Assembly (NCBI GenBank): GCA_905203475.1
Contig: CAJKWD010000002.1
Location: forward strand, 1 to 64,000
Direction of reading: 5' to 3'
Origin: an uncultured Acholeplasmataceae bacterium
GTDB taxonomy: Bacteria; Bacillota_I; Bacilli_A; RF39; UBA660
Length of the DNA: 64,000 bases
A model generated the notes under the pieces. That model saw only the letters and a list, made by a program, of their open reading frames with translations, had not been told where the DNA came from and made no database searches. A program made the position numbers and the translations under genes. The stretch's first letter is position 1; the number at the start of each line of letters is the position of its first letter. This document shows positions 7,126 through 17,193 of this stretch, in pieces.

Positions 7126-9717
7126 TTGAACATATTAAATAAATTAACGATAAAAGAATTAAAAATGAATAAACAGCGTACGATTGTAACATTAATAGGG
7201 GTTATTTTATCTTGTGCTTTAATGGTTGGCATTGGACTTATTTTCTCCAGTGCCCAAAAAAATATGTTAGATTCGATTGTCAGTTATTCAGGAGATTATC
7301 ATGTCCGTTTTGATAATGTTAAAAAAGAAGATATTTCTATAGTGAAAAATAATGTGAAAGTAAAAAAATATGCGTATACAAATGATATTAGCTATGCAAT
7401 CGGAAATAGTGAACAAGAAGATGACTTTTTCTTTTTATTAAGAGGAATGAATGATACTTATCATGCGTCATTTCGCAATGTAAAAGGGAAGTATCCTAAA
7501 AAAGACAATGAAATATTAGTACCTGATACATTGTTAAAACAATATGATCCTTATTTAAAGATTGGAGATTCTATTACTCTTAATCTTGGTAAAAGATATT
7601 TAAATGGAGAAGAAACAACAGAGTCAGTCAGAAGTACAGAAGAAACATTTGAAGTATCGGATACGAAGACTTATAAAATTGTTGGAACATATGAATATGA
7701 TGCATATCCACAAATGTATTATAGCGAATTATATATTTTATATACTGGAGAGAAACTGAATACTTCTACAGCCAGATTATTTATCACATATAAAAATATG
7801 AATGATACTTATCGGGAATCAGAACATATCGCATCATTATTAGGGTTTGAAGAAAGTGGAACTGGATTATATCAAAATATGACATATCACCAAGAGTATT
7901 TATCAGTATCAGGACATAGTCGTTATGGGAACTATAATACGACAATGGTAATTATATTAGGTATTGTACTCAGTTTAATCTCGATTGCTTGTATTATAGT
8001 AATTTATAATTCTTTTCATATTTCTGTTATGGAAAGAAAGAAACAATTTGGTATTTTTGCAAGTATTGGTGCAACGAAAAATCAGTTAATGAAAACAGTA
8101 TTCTTAGAAGCATTGATTGTTGCACTCCTTGGTATTCCAATTGGTCTTTTATCAGGTATGTTAGGTATTAAAATAACATTAGATATCATCGCAAAATTAG
8201 CACCTGATTTATTTAGTATTCCACTTACATTTTATGTTTATCCAATTTTTATTATTGTACCAGTTATATTTATGCTAATTGTCATCTTCATTTCTGCTTA
8301 TTTACCAGCACGTAAAGCAGGAAAAATGCAACCGTTGGAAGCAATTCGCCAAAATGATGATATAAAGATTGAAAAGAAAAAGATGAAAACATCAAAGATG
8401 ATTCGTAAAATATTTGGAATTGAAGGAGAGATTGCTCTAAAAAATATTAAGAGAAACCGTAAGAAATATCGTGTGACTGTTGTATCTTTATTTATTAGTA
8501 TTGTTTTATTTGTTACATTTTCTGGGTTATTGAGATATGGGTTATATGGAACAGATACTGCCTTTCAGAATGCAGAATACGATGCGATGGTATCTGTGAC
8601 TGCTCCAACTTATGATGATATAAAGCCCGTTATGGAACGATTAAAAAAAGTAAAAGGTCCAGAACAGGCTAAAGAAATTCATTGGACTTATGCGACAACT
8701 AAAATAGATTCTTCTACTTTTTATGAAGAATACCAAAAACAAATGAGTGATAATATAGATTATGATAGTAAAACAACTGATATGGGAGTTATAATTGCTA
8801 CGATTGATCAAAAAGATTATGAAAAATTACTAGAGGAATATAAACAAGAAGAGGGTACTACTTTCTTAATCAATCAAATTAATTTTTCAAGTGTTAATGG
8901 TAAAACAAGAAAAACATATTATAATCGTATATTTAAACCAGATTCCATTTCCAGCATAATCCCTTATTGTGAGAAATATGATGGAAATGATAATTATCAT
9001 GTGGAACAATGCTACGAAGCAATCGAACATATTACTATGATTGAAACAGTTCCATATGGCTTGAAAAATGTCATTTCTGATCCTGGTTCATTTGTTATTG
9101 TTGTACCAGAATCTATGTATCGTCAATTTGTCACAACAGCGTTAGAAAAAGATTATTTAATTGGTACAAATGATTTTCTTTATATGAATGGAACAAATTT
9201 TAAAAATATAGAGAAAGAAATAAAAAACATCGGAGATGAAGGCATTGTTGGTGATGTCTATTATGAGAATGTCGAAGAAAGCGTTGCTAGAACAAATCGT
9301 ATTATTTTAGCAATCAAAATATTATTATATGGATTTATTGCTTTAGTGACATTTATTGGTATTACAAGTGTATTTAATACAATTGTAACTTCATTAGCAC
9401 TTCGTAAAAGAGAATTCGCAATGTTAAGAAGTGTAGGATTAAGTCCCAAAGGCTTTCATAAGATATTGTTTTTAGAGAGTTTCTTCTTCGTTGCAAAAGC
9501 ATATTTAGTTGCACTCCCTGTATCTTTACTTTTAATTGCACTCATTCATTATGCATTTAATTTTTCGATGTATATTGAATCGGTATTAATTCCGTGGGAT
9601 GCTGTATTGATTGCTCTGTTATTCTCATATGCTATTGTCTTAATTACAACGTTCTATGCGACAAAAAAAATGAGAACTGCTAATATTTTAGAATCAATAC
9701 GAGAGGAGAATATTTAA
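7126..9717 (+). CDS. FtsX-domain ABC permease, two-domain type
   Basis: 863-residue membrane subunit with two FtsX cores. The first membrane helix is near residues 17-40, followed by a ~220-residue external domain and three helices at about 270-400 (typical FtsX signature FGIFASIGATKNQLMKTVF). The second half repeats this arrangement, with a helix near 450-470, an external domain, and a core at 735-855 (FAMLRSVGLSPKGFHKILF). The start is TTG 7126 behind AAGGTGAG. Such exporters handle lipids, peptides or antibiotics; the regulator and kinase suggest a defence or cell-wall role. The substrate is unknown. Confidence 0.88.
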   Translation: MNILNKLTIKELKMNKQRTIVTLIGVILSCALMVGIGLIFSSAQKNMLDSIVSYSGDYHVRFDNVKKEDISIVKNNVKVKKYAYTNDISYAIGNSEQEDDFFFLLRGMNDTYHASFRNVKGKYPKKDNEILVPDTLLKQYDPYLKIGDSITLNLGKRYLNGEETTESVRSTEETFEVSDTKTYKIVGTYEYDAYPQMYYSELYILYTGEKLNTSTARLFITYKNMNDTYRESEHIASLLGFEESGTGLYQNMTYHQEYLSVSGHSRYGNYNTTMVIILGIVLSLISIACIIVIYNSFHISVMERKKQFGIFASIGATKNQLMKTVFLEALIVALLGIPIGLLSGMLGIKITLDIIAKLAPDLFSIPLTFYVYPIFIIVPVIFMLIVIFISAYLPARKAGKMQPLEAIRQNDDIKIEKKKMKTSKMIRKIFGIEGEIALKNIKRNRKKYRVTVVSLFISIVLFVTFSGLLRYGLYGTDTAFQNAEYDAMVSVTAPTYDDIKPVMERLKKVKGPEQAKEIHWTYATTKIDSSTFYEEYQKQMSDNIDYDSKTTDMGVIIATIDQKDYEKLLEEYKQEEGTTFLINQINFSSVNGKTRKTYYNRIFKPDSISSIIPYCEKYDGNDNYHVEQCYEAIEHITMIETVPYGLKNVISDPGSFVIVVPESMYRQFVTTALEKDYLIGTNDFLYMNGTNFKNIEKEIKNIGDEGIVGDVYYENVEESVARTNRIILAIKILLYGFIALVTFIGITSVFNTIVTSLALRKREFAMLRSVGLSPKGFHKILFLESFFFVAKAYLVALPVSLLLIALIHYAFNFSMYIESVLIPWDAVLIALLFSYAIVLITTFYATKKMRTANILESIREENI

Positions 9718-9730
9718 TATTCTCTTTTTT
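9706..9730 (+). terminator. Terminator of ABC operon
   Basis: GAGAATAT / ATATTCTC arms with a three-base loop, then T6. The permease stop codon lies in the hairpin. Confidence 0.8.
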
Positions 9731-9806
9731 ATGTAAATCAGAAAACAGTCTTTTCTTTTCTGAAAAATAGGGTATAATAATGATGAATTTAGATGTAGGT
9801 GATAAG

Positions 9807-11126
9807 ATGAAAGAAAAATGGAACATATGGTGTCAAAAACAGCAGAAATATATAAAATGGGCAATGATTGGTGTTCTTATCGTTATTTTTCTTATGCTTG
9901 TCACAACAGCTTTAGGAAGTAAAGGAAAATTATTAAAAGATCAGAATGGACATTATTACCGAGAAATAAAACAGGAAAATAGGACAATTCATGTTCCTGT
10001 ATTTCAAGATAAAAAGCTAAATGATGAAACAAAAAAGTTTCAAAAACGTATTTTAAAAAACGAGAAAATTAAAAGTTTGGACTATGAAATAAAAGCAACA
10101 GGTGATTTGACACAAGTTATTTGGACCAAAAAAGAAACTAAAAAAGAACAAAAAGAAACATGGGTATATCACCAAAAAAATCATCAGGCAATCACCTTAA
10201 AACAAGTTTTCCATAATTGGAATCGTGAGATGGAGGAAGAGGTAATTACTTTTTTAAATTTGGAATGGAATCGTATGATTCGTACGATGACACCACCGCT
10301 TCCAAATGATTATCAAATTCAGGAAGAAGCAAAAAGAGCGATTGCTGACGAGAATTGGTATATTCAAAATAGTAAAAATGATTATCATTTATATTTTGAG
10401 ATAGAGAAAGAAAATAAAAATTATGAAGTGGGAATTCCTTTTTATATTTTAAAAGATAAAATTAATTGGAAAACATTGGGAATTGAAAAAAAGACCGATT
10501 CATGGTTTCAAAATTATATAAAAGATCGTAAAGCGGTGGCGTTTACTTTTGATGATGGACCGAATCCGAATACGACTCCTACTTTAATTACAGAGTTTGG
10601 TAAAAGAGGGATGAATGCTAGTTTTTTCATGTTAGGGAAAAATGCTGAGAAGTATCCTGAAGTTGTAAAAATGGTAGATCAAAATGGATTTGAAATTGGC
10701 AGTCATACTTATCAGCATCGCAATTTAAAGAGAATTTCAAATGAAGAACAAAGTTATGAAATCAATCAAACAAAGCAAGTTATTTATAATACGATTGGTA
10801 AAAATCCGACAAGTATTCGTCCTCCATATGGGAATTATAATGATGTAACACTTTCTTATATAGATACTCCCATTGTTCTTTGGAATGTCGATACATGGGA
10901 TTGGAAATATCGTGATGCGAATACGACTTATCAAAATTCCATTGATAAAATAGAAGATGGAGCGATTGTGTTATTTCATGATATTTATTATGCAAGTGTG
11001 GATGCTGCAATTCGTATGGCCGATGAATTATATATGCGCGGTTATCTTTTATTAAGTGTGCAAGAATTGGCAAATGCGAAACATATCACTCTTACACCTA
11101 AAACTCGTTATTATCATATTCCGTGA
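9807..11126 (+). CDS. Polysaccharide deacetylase, PdaC-like (NodB domain)
   Basis: 439-residue membrane-anchored enzyme expected to deacetylate a cell-wall polysaccharide. One N-terminal membrane helix (about 15-37) precedes a DUF3298/DUF4163-like domain (about 60-230), the same two-domain order as Bacillus PdaC. The NodB domain shows AFTFDDGPNP (metal Asp), SHTYQHRN (metal His pair), RPPYGNYN and WNVDTWDW, ending with VLFHD (catalytic His), so the active site is complete. A TATAAT box at 9773-9778 precedes it. The ATG at 9807 is chosen because AGGTGATA lies directly upstream; an ATG at 9780 overlaps the promoter. Confidence 0.85.
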   Translation: MKEKWNIWCQKQQKYIKWAMIGVLIVIFLMLVTTALGSKGKLLKDQNGHYYREIKQENRTIHVPVFQDKKLNDETKKFQKRILKNEKIKSLDYEIKATGDLTQVIWTKKETKKEQKETWVYHQKNHQAITLKQVFHNWNREMEEEVITFLNLEWNRMIRTMTPPLPNDYQIQEEAKRAIADENWYIQNSKNDYHLYFEIEKENKNYEVGIPFYILKDKINWKTLGIEKKTDSWFQNYIKDRKAVAFTFDDGPNPNTTPTLITEFGKRGMNASFFMLGKNAEKYPEVVKMVDQNGFEIGSHTYQHRNLKRISNEEQSYEINQTKQVIYNTIGKNPTSIRPPYGNYNDVTLSYIDTPIVLWNVDTWDWKYRDANTTYQNSIDKIEDGAIVLFHDIYYASVDAAIRMADELYMRGYLLLSVQELANAKHITLTPKTRYYHIP

Positions 11127-11134
11127 TATCTTGT

Positions 11135-11162
11135 TTGAAAGTTTCATATAATTTGATATAAT
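11135..11162 (+). promoter_or_regulatory. SigA-type promoter of murG-murB
   Basis: TTGAAA, 16-bp spacer, TATAAT, ending 18 bases before the murG start. Confidence 0.65.
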
Positions 11163-11180
11163 ATAGTAGGATGTGATGGT

Positions 11181-12287
11181 ATGAAAGTCATAGTGAGTGC
11201 TGGGGGAACAGGAGGACATATTTATCCTGCTTTAGCAATTATTAATAAGTTAAAAGAAGTAGATTCTAAATTAGAAGTATTATATATAGGAACTCATAAT
11301 CGTATGGAAAAAGACATTGTACCGGAAAAAGGAATTCCATTTGAAACACTGGAAATATACGGATTATATCGTAAAAAAATATATAAGAATGTAAAAACAC
11401 TCGCATGTTTTTATAAAAGTTATCGTAAGTGTCTTCGTATTATGAGAAAATTTCAGCCCGATTTAGTAATTGGAGTAGGTGGGTATGTTACGGCACCTGT
11501 TATTTTAGCAGCCCATAAATTGAAAATTAAAACAGCGATTCATGAACAGAATAGTGTTCCTGGAGCAAGTAATCACTTTTTAAGTAAATATGTTGATAAA
11601 ATTATGGTTTCTTTTCCTGCTAGTAAAAAAGAGTTTCCTGAAGAAAAAACTGTTTATACTGGAAACCCTTGTAGTGAGGATGCTTTAAAAGCAACCCCAA
11701 TTCAAAAATCAGAATATGGATTAAGTGATAAAAAACAACTTGTTACCATTGTCATGGGATCTTTAGGAGCAAGTCACGTGAATCAATTTTTAATGGATAG
11801 TATGTCTTATTTTGAAAACAAAGATTATGAGGTGGCTTTTGTAACTGGAAAACAAGATTACGAAGAAGTAATGCGTCATACATTTCCTAAAAATATTCAT
11901 GTTTATCCATATGTTCCACTTACATCTTTTATGAAAAAAACAGATCTTTTAGTATCACGTGCTGGAGCATCAACTTTAAGTGAAATTATGGCCTTACATG
12001 TGCCTTGTATTTTGATTCCTAGTCCATATGTTCCAAACAATCATCAGTGGAAGAATGCAATGGGGTTAGTGCAAGAGAAGGCAGCTATTTTATTAGAAGA
12101 AAAAGATTTAAAAGAAGATGTTTTAGTGAAGACAATTGATCAATTATTAAAAAATCCAATTCAGTTAGAAGCGATGAAGAAACAGTTAAGCAGACTTGCT
12201 GTTTCAGATAGTGCTACAAGAATTGTAAAAGAATTATATCAGTTAGTAGATGGAGATACATATGGAAAAGATAAAAACGTTAGATAA
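11181..12287 (+). CDS. murG: UDP-GlcNAc:undecaprenyl-PP-MurNAc-pentapeptide GlcNAc transferase MurG
   Basis: Adds GlcNAc to lipid I to make lipid II at the inner face of the membrane. 368 residues with the GT-B fold: N-terminal loop SAGGTGGHIYPAL, IGVGGYVTAPV and HEQNSVPGASN, then the C-terminal donor site MGSLGASHVNQF and SRAGASTLSEI. All family hallmarks are present. The murB start lies inside its last codons, so the two genes are translationally coupled. A consensus promoter stands immediately upstream. Confidence 0.95.
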   Translation: MKVIVSAGGTGGHIYPALAIINKLKEVDSKLEVLYIGTHNRMEKDIVPEKGIPFETLEIYGLYRKKIYKNVKTLACFYKSYRKCLRIMRKFQPDLVIGVGGYVTAPVILAAHKLKIKTAIHEQNSVPGASNHFLSKYVDKIMVSFPASKKEFPEEKTVYTGNPCSEDALKATPIQKSEYGLSDKKQLVTIVMGSLGASHVNQFLMDSMSYFENKDYEVAFVTGKQDYEEVMRHTFPKNIHVYPYVPLTSFMKKTDLLVSRAGASTLSEIMALHVPCILIPSPYVPNNHQWKNAMGLVQEKAAILLEEKDLKEDVLVKTIDQLLKNPIQLEAMKKQLSRLAVSDSATRIVKELYQLVDGDTYGKDKNVR

Positions 12288-13173
12288 ATTAAATGTCGGA
12301 AGGGTTATTTATCATGTCCCTTTAAATGAATATACAACATACCGTGTTGGCGGAATTGGAAGAGCATTGGTAATTGTCGATAATCAGGAATGTTTAATAA
12401 AATTAGTTCATTTTTTAGAGGAAAAAAATATTCGTTGGAAAATATTGGGAAATGGTTCTAATTTAATTTTTCAAGATGGCTTTTACGATGGTGTATTAAT
12501 TAGTTTAAGTAATTTAAATCAAATGGAGATTGATGGTACGGAGATTATGGTCGAAGCAGGGTATCCACTTCCTAAATTAGCGATGAAAGCAGCGAAAGCT
12601 TCTTTAACTGGATTAGAGTTTGCAGCAGGTATTCCTGGTACTGTTGGGGGAGCTCTTTTTATGAATGCTGGTGCTTATAAAAGCGATATGGGATATATTG
12701 TAAAAGAAGTTACGTTTTTAGATGAAAATTTAGAAAAGAGAATATTTACAAATCGTGAATGTGATTTTCACTATCGTACTTCTTATTTTAAAAAGCATCC
12801 TAAATGCATTTGTTTAAGTACTAAGATTGTTTTAAAAAGAGGAATGAAAGAAGCAATTTTGGCAGTTATGGAAGATCGTCGTAAGAGAAGAGTGGAGTCA
12901 CAACCATTAGAATATCCAAGTGCTGGAAGTGTTTTTCGTAATCCGGAAGGAGATTATGCAGGACGTTTGATTGAAAGCTTAGGTTATAAAGGAAAAATGT
13001 ATGGAGGAGCAATGGTATCAGAAAAGCATGCTAATTTTATTATTAATAAAAATCATGCGACAGCAAATGATATCATTGGTTTAATTCGTGATATTCAAAA
13101 ACGAGTAAAAAAAGAATATGGTATTGATTTAAAATTAGAACAGGAAATTGTCGAAGCAAAAAGTTCCAACTAG
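12262..13173 (+). CDS. murB: UDP-N-acetylenolpyruvoylglucosamine reductase MurB
   Basis: FAD enzyme making UDP-MurNAc, the second committed step of peptidoglycan precursor synthesis. 303 residues from ATG 12262, chosen over ATG 12250 because GGAG lies just before it. FAD-binding features are LGNGSNLIF, GLEFAAGIPGTVGGAL and MNAGAY. The short form with YPSAGSVFRNP (catalytic Ser) and no extra C-terminal domain fits the type II MurB of Bacillus. It overlaps murG by 26 bases. Its stop codon sits in the loop of a bidirectional terminator shared with the convergent gene. Confidence 0.95.
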   Translation: MEKIKTLDKLNVGRVIYHVPLNEYTTYRVGGIGRALVIVDNQECLIKLVHFLEEKNIRWKILGNGSNLIFQDGFYDGVLISLSNLNQMEIDGTEIMVEAGYPLPKLAMKAAKASLTGLEFAAGIPGTVGGALFMNAGAYKSDMGYIVKEVTFLDENLEKRIFTNRECDFHYRTSYFKKHPKCICLSTKIVLKRGMKEAILAVMEDRRKRRVESQPLEYPSAGSVFRNPEGDYAGRLIESLGYKGKMYGGAMVSEKHANFIINKNHATANDIIGLIRDIQKRVKKEYGIDLKLEQEIVEAKSSN

Positions 13174-13190
13174 TGGGTTGGAACTTTTTT
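13158..13190. terminator. Bidirectional terminator holding both convergent stop codons
   Basis: Arms AAAAAGTTCCAAC (13158-13170) and GTTGGAACTTTTTT (13177-13190) with loop TAGTGG. The murB stop TAG is 13171-13173 and the stop of the opposite gene is the complement of 13170-13172. Confidence 0.85.
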
Positions 13191-13784
13191 ATGAATATCT
13201 GTTTTCAGATCATTCTTTAAGGGGCGTATTTGTAAGCCAATATAGATGACTTGTGTTTGAATAATCGTAAATAAAATACCATATACAACAGACCAAATAC
13301 CAAAAGTAGCTACACCTATGATTAAAATAATCATTCCTATGATGCGTAAAATAATTGCTGGATTCCATTTGGGGTGAATTTTATGTAGATAAAGAGCTAT
13401 GACATCATAACCGACAGTAGAGGAATCTTGACTTAGACAAAGATAATGACCTAATCCAACTAATACTCCAGCGATGACTACACATACAAATGCTGGAAGA
13501 GGGAAAGTAATTCCTGTCCAGTGAAAGAAGTTAAAGAAAATAACATAACAAATACTACTGTAAAGAGATCTGATAAAAAATTCTTTACCGAGAAAAACTC
13601 TTCCAAATATTAATAAGATAATGGTAAGAGGAGTGCTAATATAACTTATATCAACATGGAGGTAATGAGAAATTAAAAGAGAGGTACTTGTTACACCACC
13701 ATTTATAATTTGATTTGGCACTGTTAAAAAAGCATATGCAGCTGTTAATAGTAAATTTCCAATCGTAATTATAACATAACTCAT
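13170..13784 (-). CDS. YitT-family membrane protein without DUF2179 domain
   Basis: 204 residues, five to six hydrophobic segments. The N-terminal signature is NLLLTAAYAFLTVPNQIINGGVTSTSL and the internal DSSTVGYDVIALYL is the conserved YitT motif region. Full-length YitT proteins carry a cytoplasmic DUF2179 domain after the membrane part; here the protein stops about 20 residues after the last helix, so that domain is absent. Transport function is unproven for the family. AGGAG precedes the start. It is transcribed against murB and shares its terminator. Confidence 0.75.
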   Translation of the reverse strand: MSYVIITIGNLLLTAAYAFLTVPNQIINGGVTSTSLLISHYLHVDISYISTPLTIILLIFGRVFLGKEFFIRSLYSSICYVIFFNFFHWTGITFPLPAFVCVVIAGVLVGLGHYLCLSQDSSTVGYDVIALYLHKIHPKWNPAIILRIIGMIILIIGVATFGIWSVVYGILFTIIQTQVIYIGLQIRPLKNDLKTDIHKKVPTH

Positions 13785-13968
13785 ATTATCTACTCCTATC
13801 GTAATATTATTATTTTATCACATATCGTTCATGAAGTTCTTTTTTTGTTTAGATGATTTTGATAAAAAGTGTAAAGGAAACGGAATATTCATATCGATAA
13901 CCATCGTCTTATCATTTACGAAATGTATAGGTACGTGATATAATAAAAAAAGAATAGGAGCGTTTGTT

Positions 13969-14676
13969 ATGGCAAAGAAGAAAAAGAAACAAAGAAAAAA
14001 GCAAACACCGGCCAAGAAAAAACGAAAGATTTTATATGGTCGTATTTTTCTAGCACTTGTTATTCTTTTTGTTATAATTTATATGTTCATTATGTTAATT
14101 CCACAAAAAATACAAACGATACATATATCAGGAAATGAATTTTTAACAGATCAAGAAGTATTAGAACTTGCAGAGTTGGAAGATTATCCTTCTACTTTTG
14201 CTCATTATAGTTATAAGATAGAAAAAGATTTAGAAAGCTCTAATTTAATTACTAAAGCGACTGTGAAAAAGAAGTGGCTTTATGAGGTATCTATTCATAT
14301 TGAGGAAAATCGCCCGTTATTTTATGATTCTACGAAGAAAAAGACAGTATTAGAAAGTGGTGAAACGACGAATCGTTCCTTTGATGTTCCAGTATTAATT
14401 AACTATACACCTGACAAGATTTACAAGAAGTTAATTACTAAGATGCATGATTTAGATACTGATATTATTCGTAGAATTTCTGAAATGCAATATGATCCAA
14501 ATGATGTAGATCCAAATCGTTTCCTTTTTACAATGAATGATGGTAATTATGTTTATTTAACGGCAAATCAATTAAATAATTTAAATAGTTATGTTACAAT
14601 CATTTCTAAGTTTGAAGGAAAGAAAGGAATTTTATATCTCGATAGTGGAGAATATTTCCAAGTGATGGAAGGTTAA
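13969..14676 (+). CDS. ftsQ: Cell-division protein FtsQ/DivIB
   Basis: Bitopic divisome protein. 235 residues: a very basic cytoplasmic N-terminus (KKKKKQRKKQTPAKKKRK), one membrane helix (about 27-45), then a POTRA domain beginning IQTIHISGNEFLTDQEVLEL and a beta domain to the C-terminus. It is shorter than Bacillus DivIB (about 263) and lacks a long gamma tail. Position between murG-murB and ftsA-ftsZ agrees with the dcw cluster. AGGAG lies 9 bases before ATG. Confidence 0.88.
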   Translation: MAKKKKKQRKKQTPAKKKRKILYGRIFLALVILFVIIYMFIMLIPQKIQTIHISGNEFLTDQEVLELAELEDYPSTFAHYSYKIEKDLESSNLITKATVKKKWLYEVSIHIEENRPLFYDSTKKKTVLESGETTNRSFDVPVLINYTPDKIYKKLITKMHDLDTDIIRRISEMQYDPNDVDPNRFLFTMNDGNYVYLTANQLNNLNSYVTIISKFEGKKGILYLDSGEYFQVMEG

Positions 14677-14697
14677 AGTAAAAAAAGTATAATTTTC

Positions 14698-14730
14698 AAA
14701 GGGGAAAAGCGAATTTTTTTCTCCTTTTTT
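14698..14730 (+). terminator. Terminator of ftsQ
   Basis: AAAGGGGAAAA pairs with TTTTCTCCTTT (one G-T pair) and is followed by T residues. ftsA therefore needs its own promoter; TATAAT is present at 14764-14769. Confidence 0.7.
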
Positions 14731-14796
14731 CTTGATTTTCTTTTCTTTTTTGAAAAACTATAGTATAATGAATACTAGATTGTAGGAGATGATTTT

Positions 14797-16062
14797 GTGA
14801 AGCACATTTATACAAGCATTGATTTAGGTACAGATTCAATCAAAGTTGTTGTTTGTGAACTTTACAAGAACAAGTTGAACTTACTTGCTGCATCTTCCGA
14901 AAAATCAGAGGGAATAAAAAAAGGGTTAATTACAGATGTTGAGAAGGCAAAAACATCTTTAAAAAAAGCAATTTCTAATGTCGAATCCATGTTAGGAATT
15001 ACTTTAAAACAAGCGATTGTAAGCGTTCCGAGTTACTTTTTAGAATGTTCTATGGTTAAGGGAAGTGTTGATATTCCTATGAATATCAATGAAGATGATG
15101 AAGCTTACGATGGAATTATTGATGGAAATGATGTTTCTCGTGTTATCTCTGAAGCAATGAGAAGTTATGATTTTCGCGATCGTGAGATGGTTGCGGTTTT
15201 GCCGATTGATTTTTTAGTGAATCAAAAAGACTATGTAAGAGATCCAAAGGGGTTACCAGGAAAGACATTGGGTACGAGAGCAATGATGGTAGCAACGCCA
15301 AAAAAGAATATCTATTCTGTTGTTCAATTACTTTCTAGTATTGGAATTGAAGTAGTAGATATTTCAATTAATGCGATTGGAGATGCATATGCTTTTAAAA
15401 ATCGTGAGATGGATGCTACAGTGGGAGCAATTGTCAATATTGGTTCTGAGACAACTTCTGTGTCACTTTACAACAAAGGAATCATTGTGAAACACGCAAT
15501 GTTACAATTAGGTGGTAAAAATATAGAAAATGATATTGCCTATATTTATAAATTAAAAAGTGATGATGCTAGAAAATTAAAGGAAAAGTTTGCTTTTGCT
15601 CATAAGAACCATGCAAGTCAGTATGAAGTAAAAGAAGTTGCAAATGTGTATGGGGAAACGGTAAAAGTAAATCAGTTTGAGATTTCTGAAATTGCTCAGT
15701 CGCGATTAGAGGAAATTTTAACGCTTGCCAAGAAAGAGATTCGTTCCCTTACGAGTCGTAATATTGATTATGTAATTATTACAGGTGGAACGAGTAATAT
15801 GGCAAATTTTAATTACATTGCAAAAGAAGTATTTGGTAATATCGCAAAGTTAGGAAATGTGAAATTAATCGGAATTCGAAATAATAAGTACTCTTCTGCA
15901 GTAGGAAATATCGCATATTTTGTAAGTAAATTGAAGTTAAAGGGAAAAGAATATACGATGGTTAGTTCAGATATGGAGGAAGCTTTAGTATCTGTAGAAA
16001 ATGAAGCAGGATCTTATGATTCTATGCTTGGGAAAGTATTTGGATTCTTTTTCAGCGAATAA
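14797..16062 (+). CDS. ftsA: Cell-division protein FtsA
   Basis: Actin-like membrane tether for FtsZ. 421 residues starting at GTG 14797 behind GTAGGAGATG. Phosphate-1 motif is TSIDLGTDSIKV; the phosphate-2 region is GAIVNIGSETTSVSLY and the adenosine region ITGGTSNMANF. The C-terminus YDSMLGKVFGFFFSE is the expected amphipathic membrane-targeting helix. It is followed after 15 bases by ftsZ with GGAGG between, so the two are co-transcribed. Confidence 0.93.
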   Translation: MKHIYTSIDLGTDSIKVVVCELYKNKLNLLAASSEKSEGIKKGLITDVEKAKTSLKKAISNVESMLGITLKQAIVSVPSYFLECSMVKGSVDIPMNINEDDEAYDGIIDGNDVSRVISEAMRSYDFRDREMVAVLPIDFLVNQKDYVRDPKGLPGKTLGTRAMMVATPKKNIYSVVQLLSSIGIEVVDISINAIGDAYAFKNREMDATVGAIVNIGSETTSVSLYNKGIIVKHAMLQLGGKNIENDIAYIYKLKSDDARKLKEKFAFAHKNHASQYEVKEVANVYGETVKVNQFEISEIAQSRLEEILTLAKKEIRSLTSRNIDYVIITGGTSNMANFNYIAKEVFGNIAKLGNVKLIGIRNNKYSSAVGNIAYFVSKLKLKGKEYTMVSSDMEEALVSVENEAGSYDSMLGKVFGFFFSE

Positions 16063-16077
16063 GGAGGAAGAAAGTTT

Positions 16078-17193
16078 ATGTTAAATGGATTAGAAATGGA
16101 TCAATTAGCAAAAATAAAGGTAATTGGTGTCGGTGGAGGTGGAAATAACGCCGTAAACCGTATGATTGAGTCAGGAGTACAAGGGGTAGACTTTATTGTT
16201 GCAAATACAGATTTACAAGTTTTAAATAATTCAAAGTCACCAGTTAAGATTCAAATTGGTGCAGAACTTACAAATGGACTTGGAGCAGGAGCAAACCCTC
16301 AAGTAGGAAAAGAGGCTGCATTAGAGACAAAGGCAGAAATTGAAGCTGCTTTAGAAGGTGCTGATATGGTTTTCATCACTTGTGGTATGGGTGGTGGAAC
16401 TGGTACAGGAGCAGCACCAGTTATCGCTGAAATTGCTCAAAATTTAGGAGCATTAACAGTAGGTATTGTTACAAAGCCATTTTCATTTGAAGGAAAGAAA
16501 AGAATGAGCCAAGCATTAGCTGGGTTAGAAGAATTAAAGAAAAATGTAGATACATTAATTGTAATACCAAATGATCGTTTAAGAGAAATTATCGATAAAC
16601 AAACACCATTATTAGATTCATTTAAAGAAGTTGATAATGTATTAAGACGTGGAGTACAATCAATTTCAGATTTAATTGCGGTTGCAGGGTTAATTAATCT
16701 AGATTTTGCTGACGTCAAAGCAGTTATGCAAAATCGTGGTAATGCTTTAATTGGTATTGGTATGGGTGTTGGAGAAGATCGTGCTGCAGAAGCTGCTAGA
16801 CAAGCAGTATCTAGTCCGCTTTTAGAGACAAGTATTGATGGAGCAACAGATGCTATTATCAATGTAACAGGTGGCTCTAATTTAACATTATTTGAAGTAG
16901 AAGAAGCAGCTGATGTGATTCGTAAAAGTGCTAATACAGATATTAATACAATCTTTGGTGCTGTTATTAATGAAAACTTAAACGATGAAATTATTGTAAC
17001 TGTTATTGCAACAGGATTTGAAGATGATGATAAAGTAAAAGATGCACAACATACATCTACAGAACAACAACCAAAAAGAGAAGATATTGCATTTACACGT
17101 AGTGAATTAAATCGTGATTTAGACACAGATGATGATTCGTCATCTAGCCCTGATATCGATATTCCTCCATTTTTAAGAAGAAGAGAATTTTAA
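16078..17193 (+). CDS. ftsZ: Cell-division GTPase FtsZ
   Basis: Tubulin-like Z-ring protein of 371 residues. GTP-binding motifs are [12 protein letters not shown] and the tubulin signature [10 protein letters not shown]; the T7 loop with catalytic Asp lies in [14 protein letters not shown] charged linker (about 318-358) leads to the conserved C-terminal peptide [13 protein letters not shown], which binds FtsA and other partners. Complete and ordinary for Bacilli. It ends at a strong terminator. Confidence 0.97.
   Translation: MLNGLEMDQLAKIKVIGVGGGGNNAVNRMIESGVQGVDFIVANTDLQVLNNSKSPVKIQIGAELTNGLGAGANPQVGKEAALETKAEIEAALEGADMVFITCGMGGGTGTGAAPVIAEIAQNLGALTVGIVTKPFSFEGKKRMSQALAGLEELKKNVDTLIVIPNDRLREIIDKQTPLLDSFKEVDNVLRRGVQSISDLIAVAGLINLDFADVKAVMQNRGNALIGIGMGVGEDRAAEAARQAVSSPLLETSIDGATDAIINVTGGSNLTLFEVEEAADVIRKSANTDINTIFGAVINENLNDEIIVTVIATGFEDDDKVKDAQHTSTEQQPKREDIAFTRSELNRDLDTDDDSSSSPDIDIPPFLRRREF

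Noticed and set aside
13148..13156. Further TTCGACA/TGTCGAA matches, e.g. in murB, and in ftsA near 14978
   Set aside because: They are inside coding sequence and the 7-mer is expected several times by chance in a window of this size.
13818..14015. 65-codon minus-strand frame over the ftsQ start
   Set aside because: It is the complement of Lys-rich ftsQ codons, with no start signals and no recognisable product.
16437..17126. 229-codon minus-strand frame across ftsZ
   Set aside because: It lies wholly inside the complement of ftsZ, has low-complexity Ser-rich translation and no ribosome binding site.
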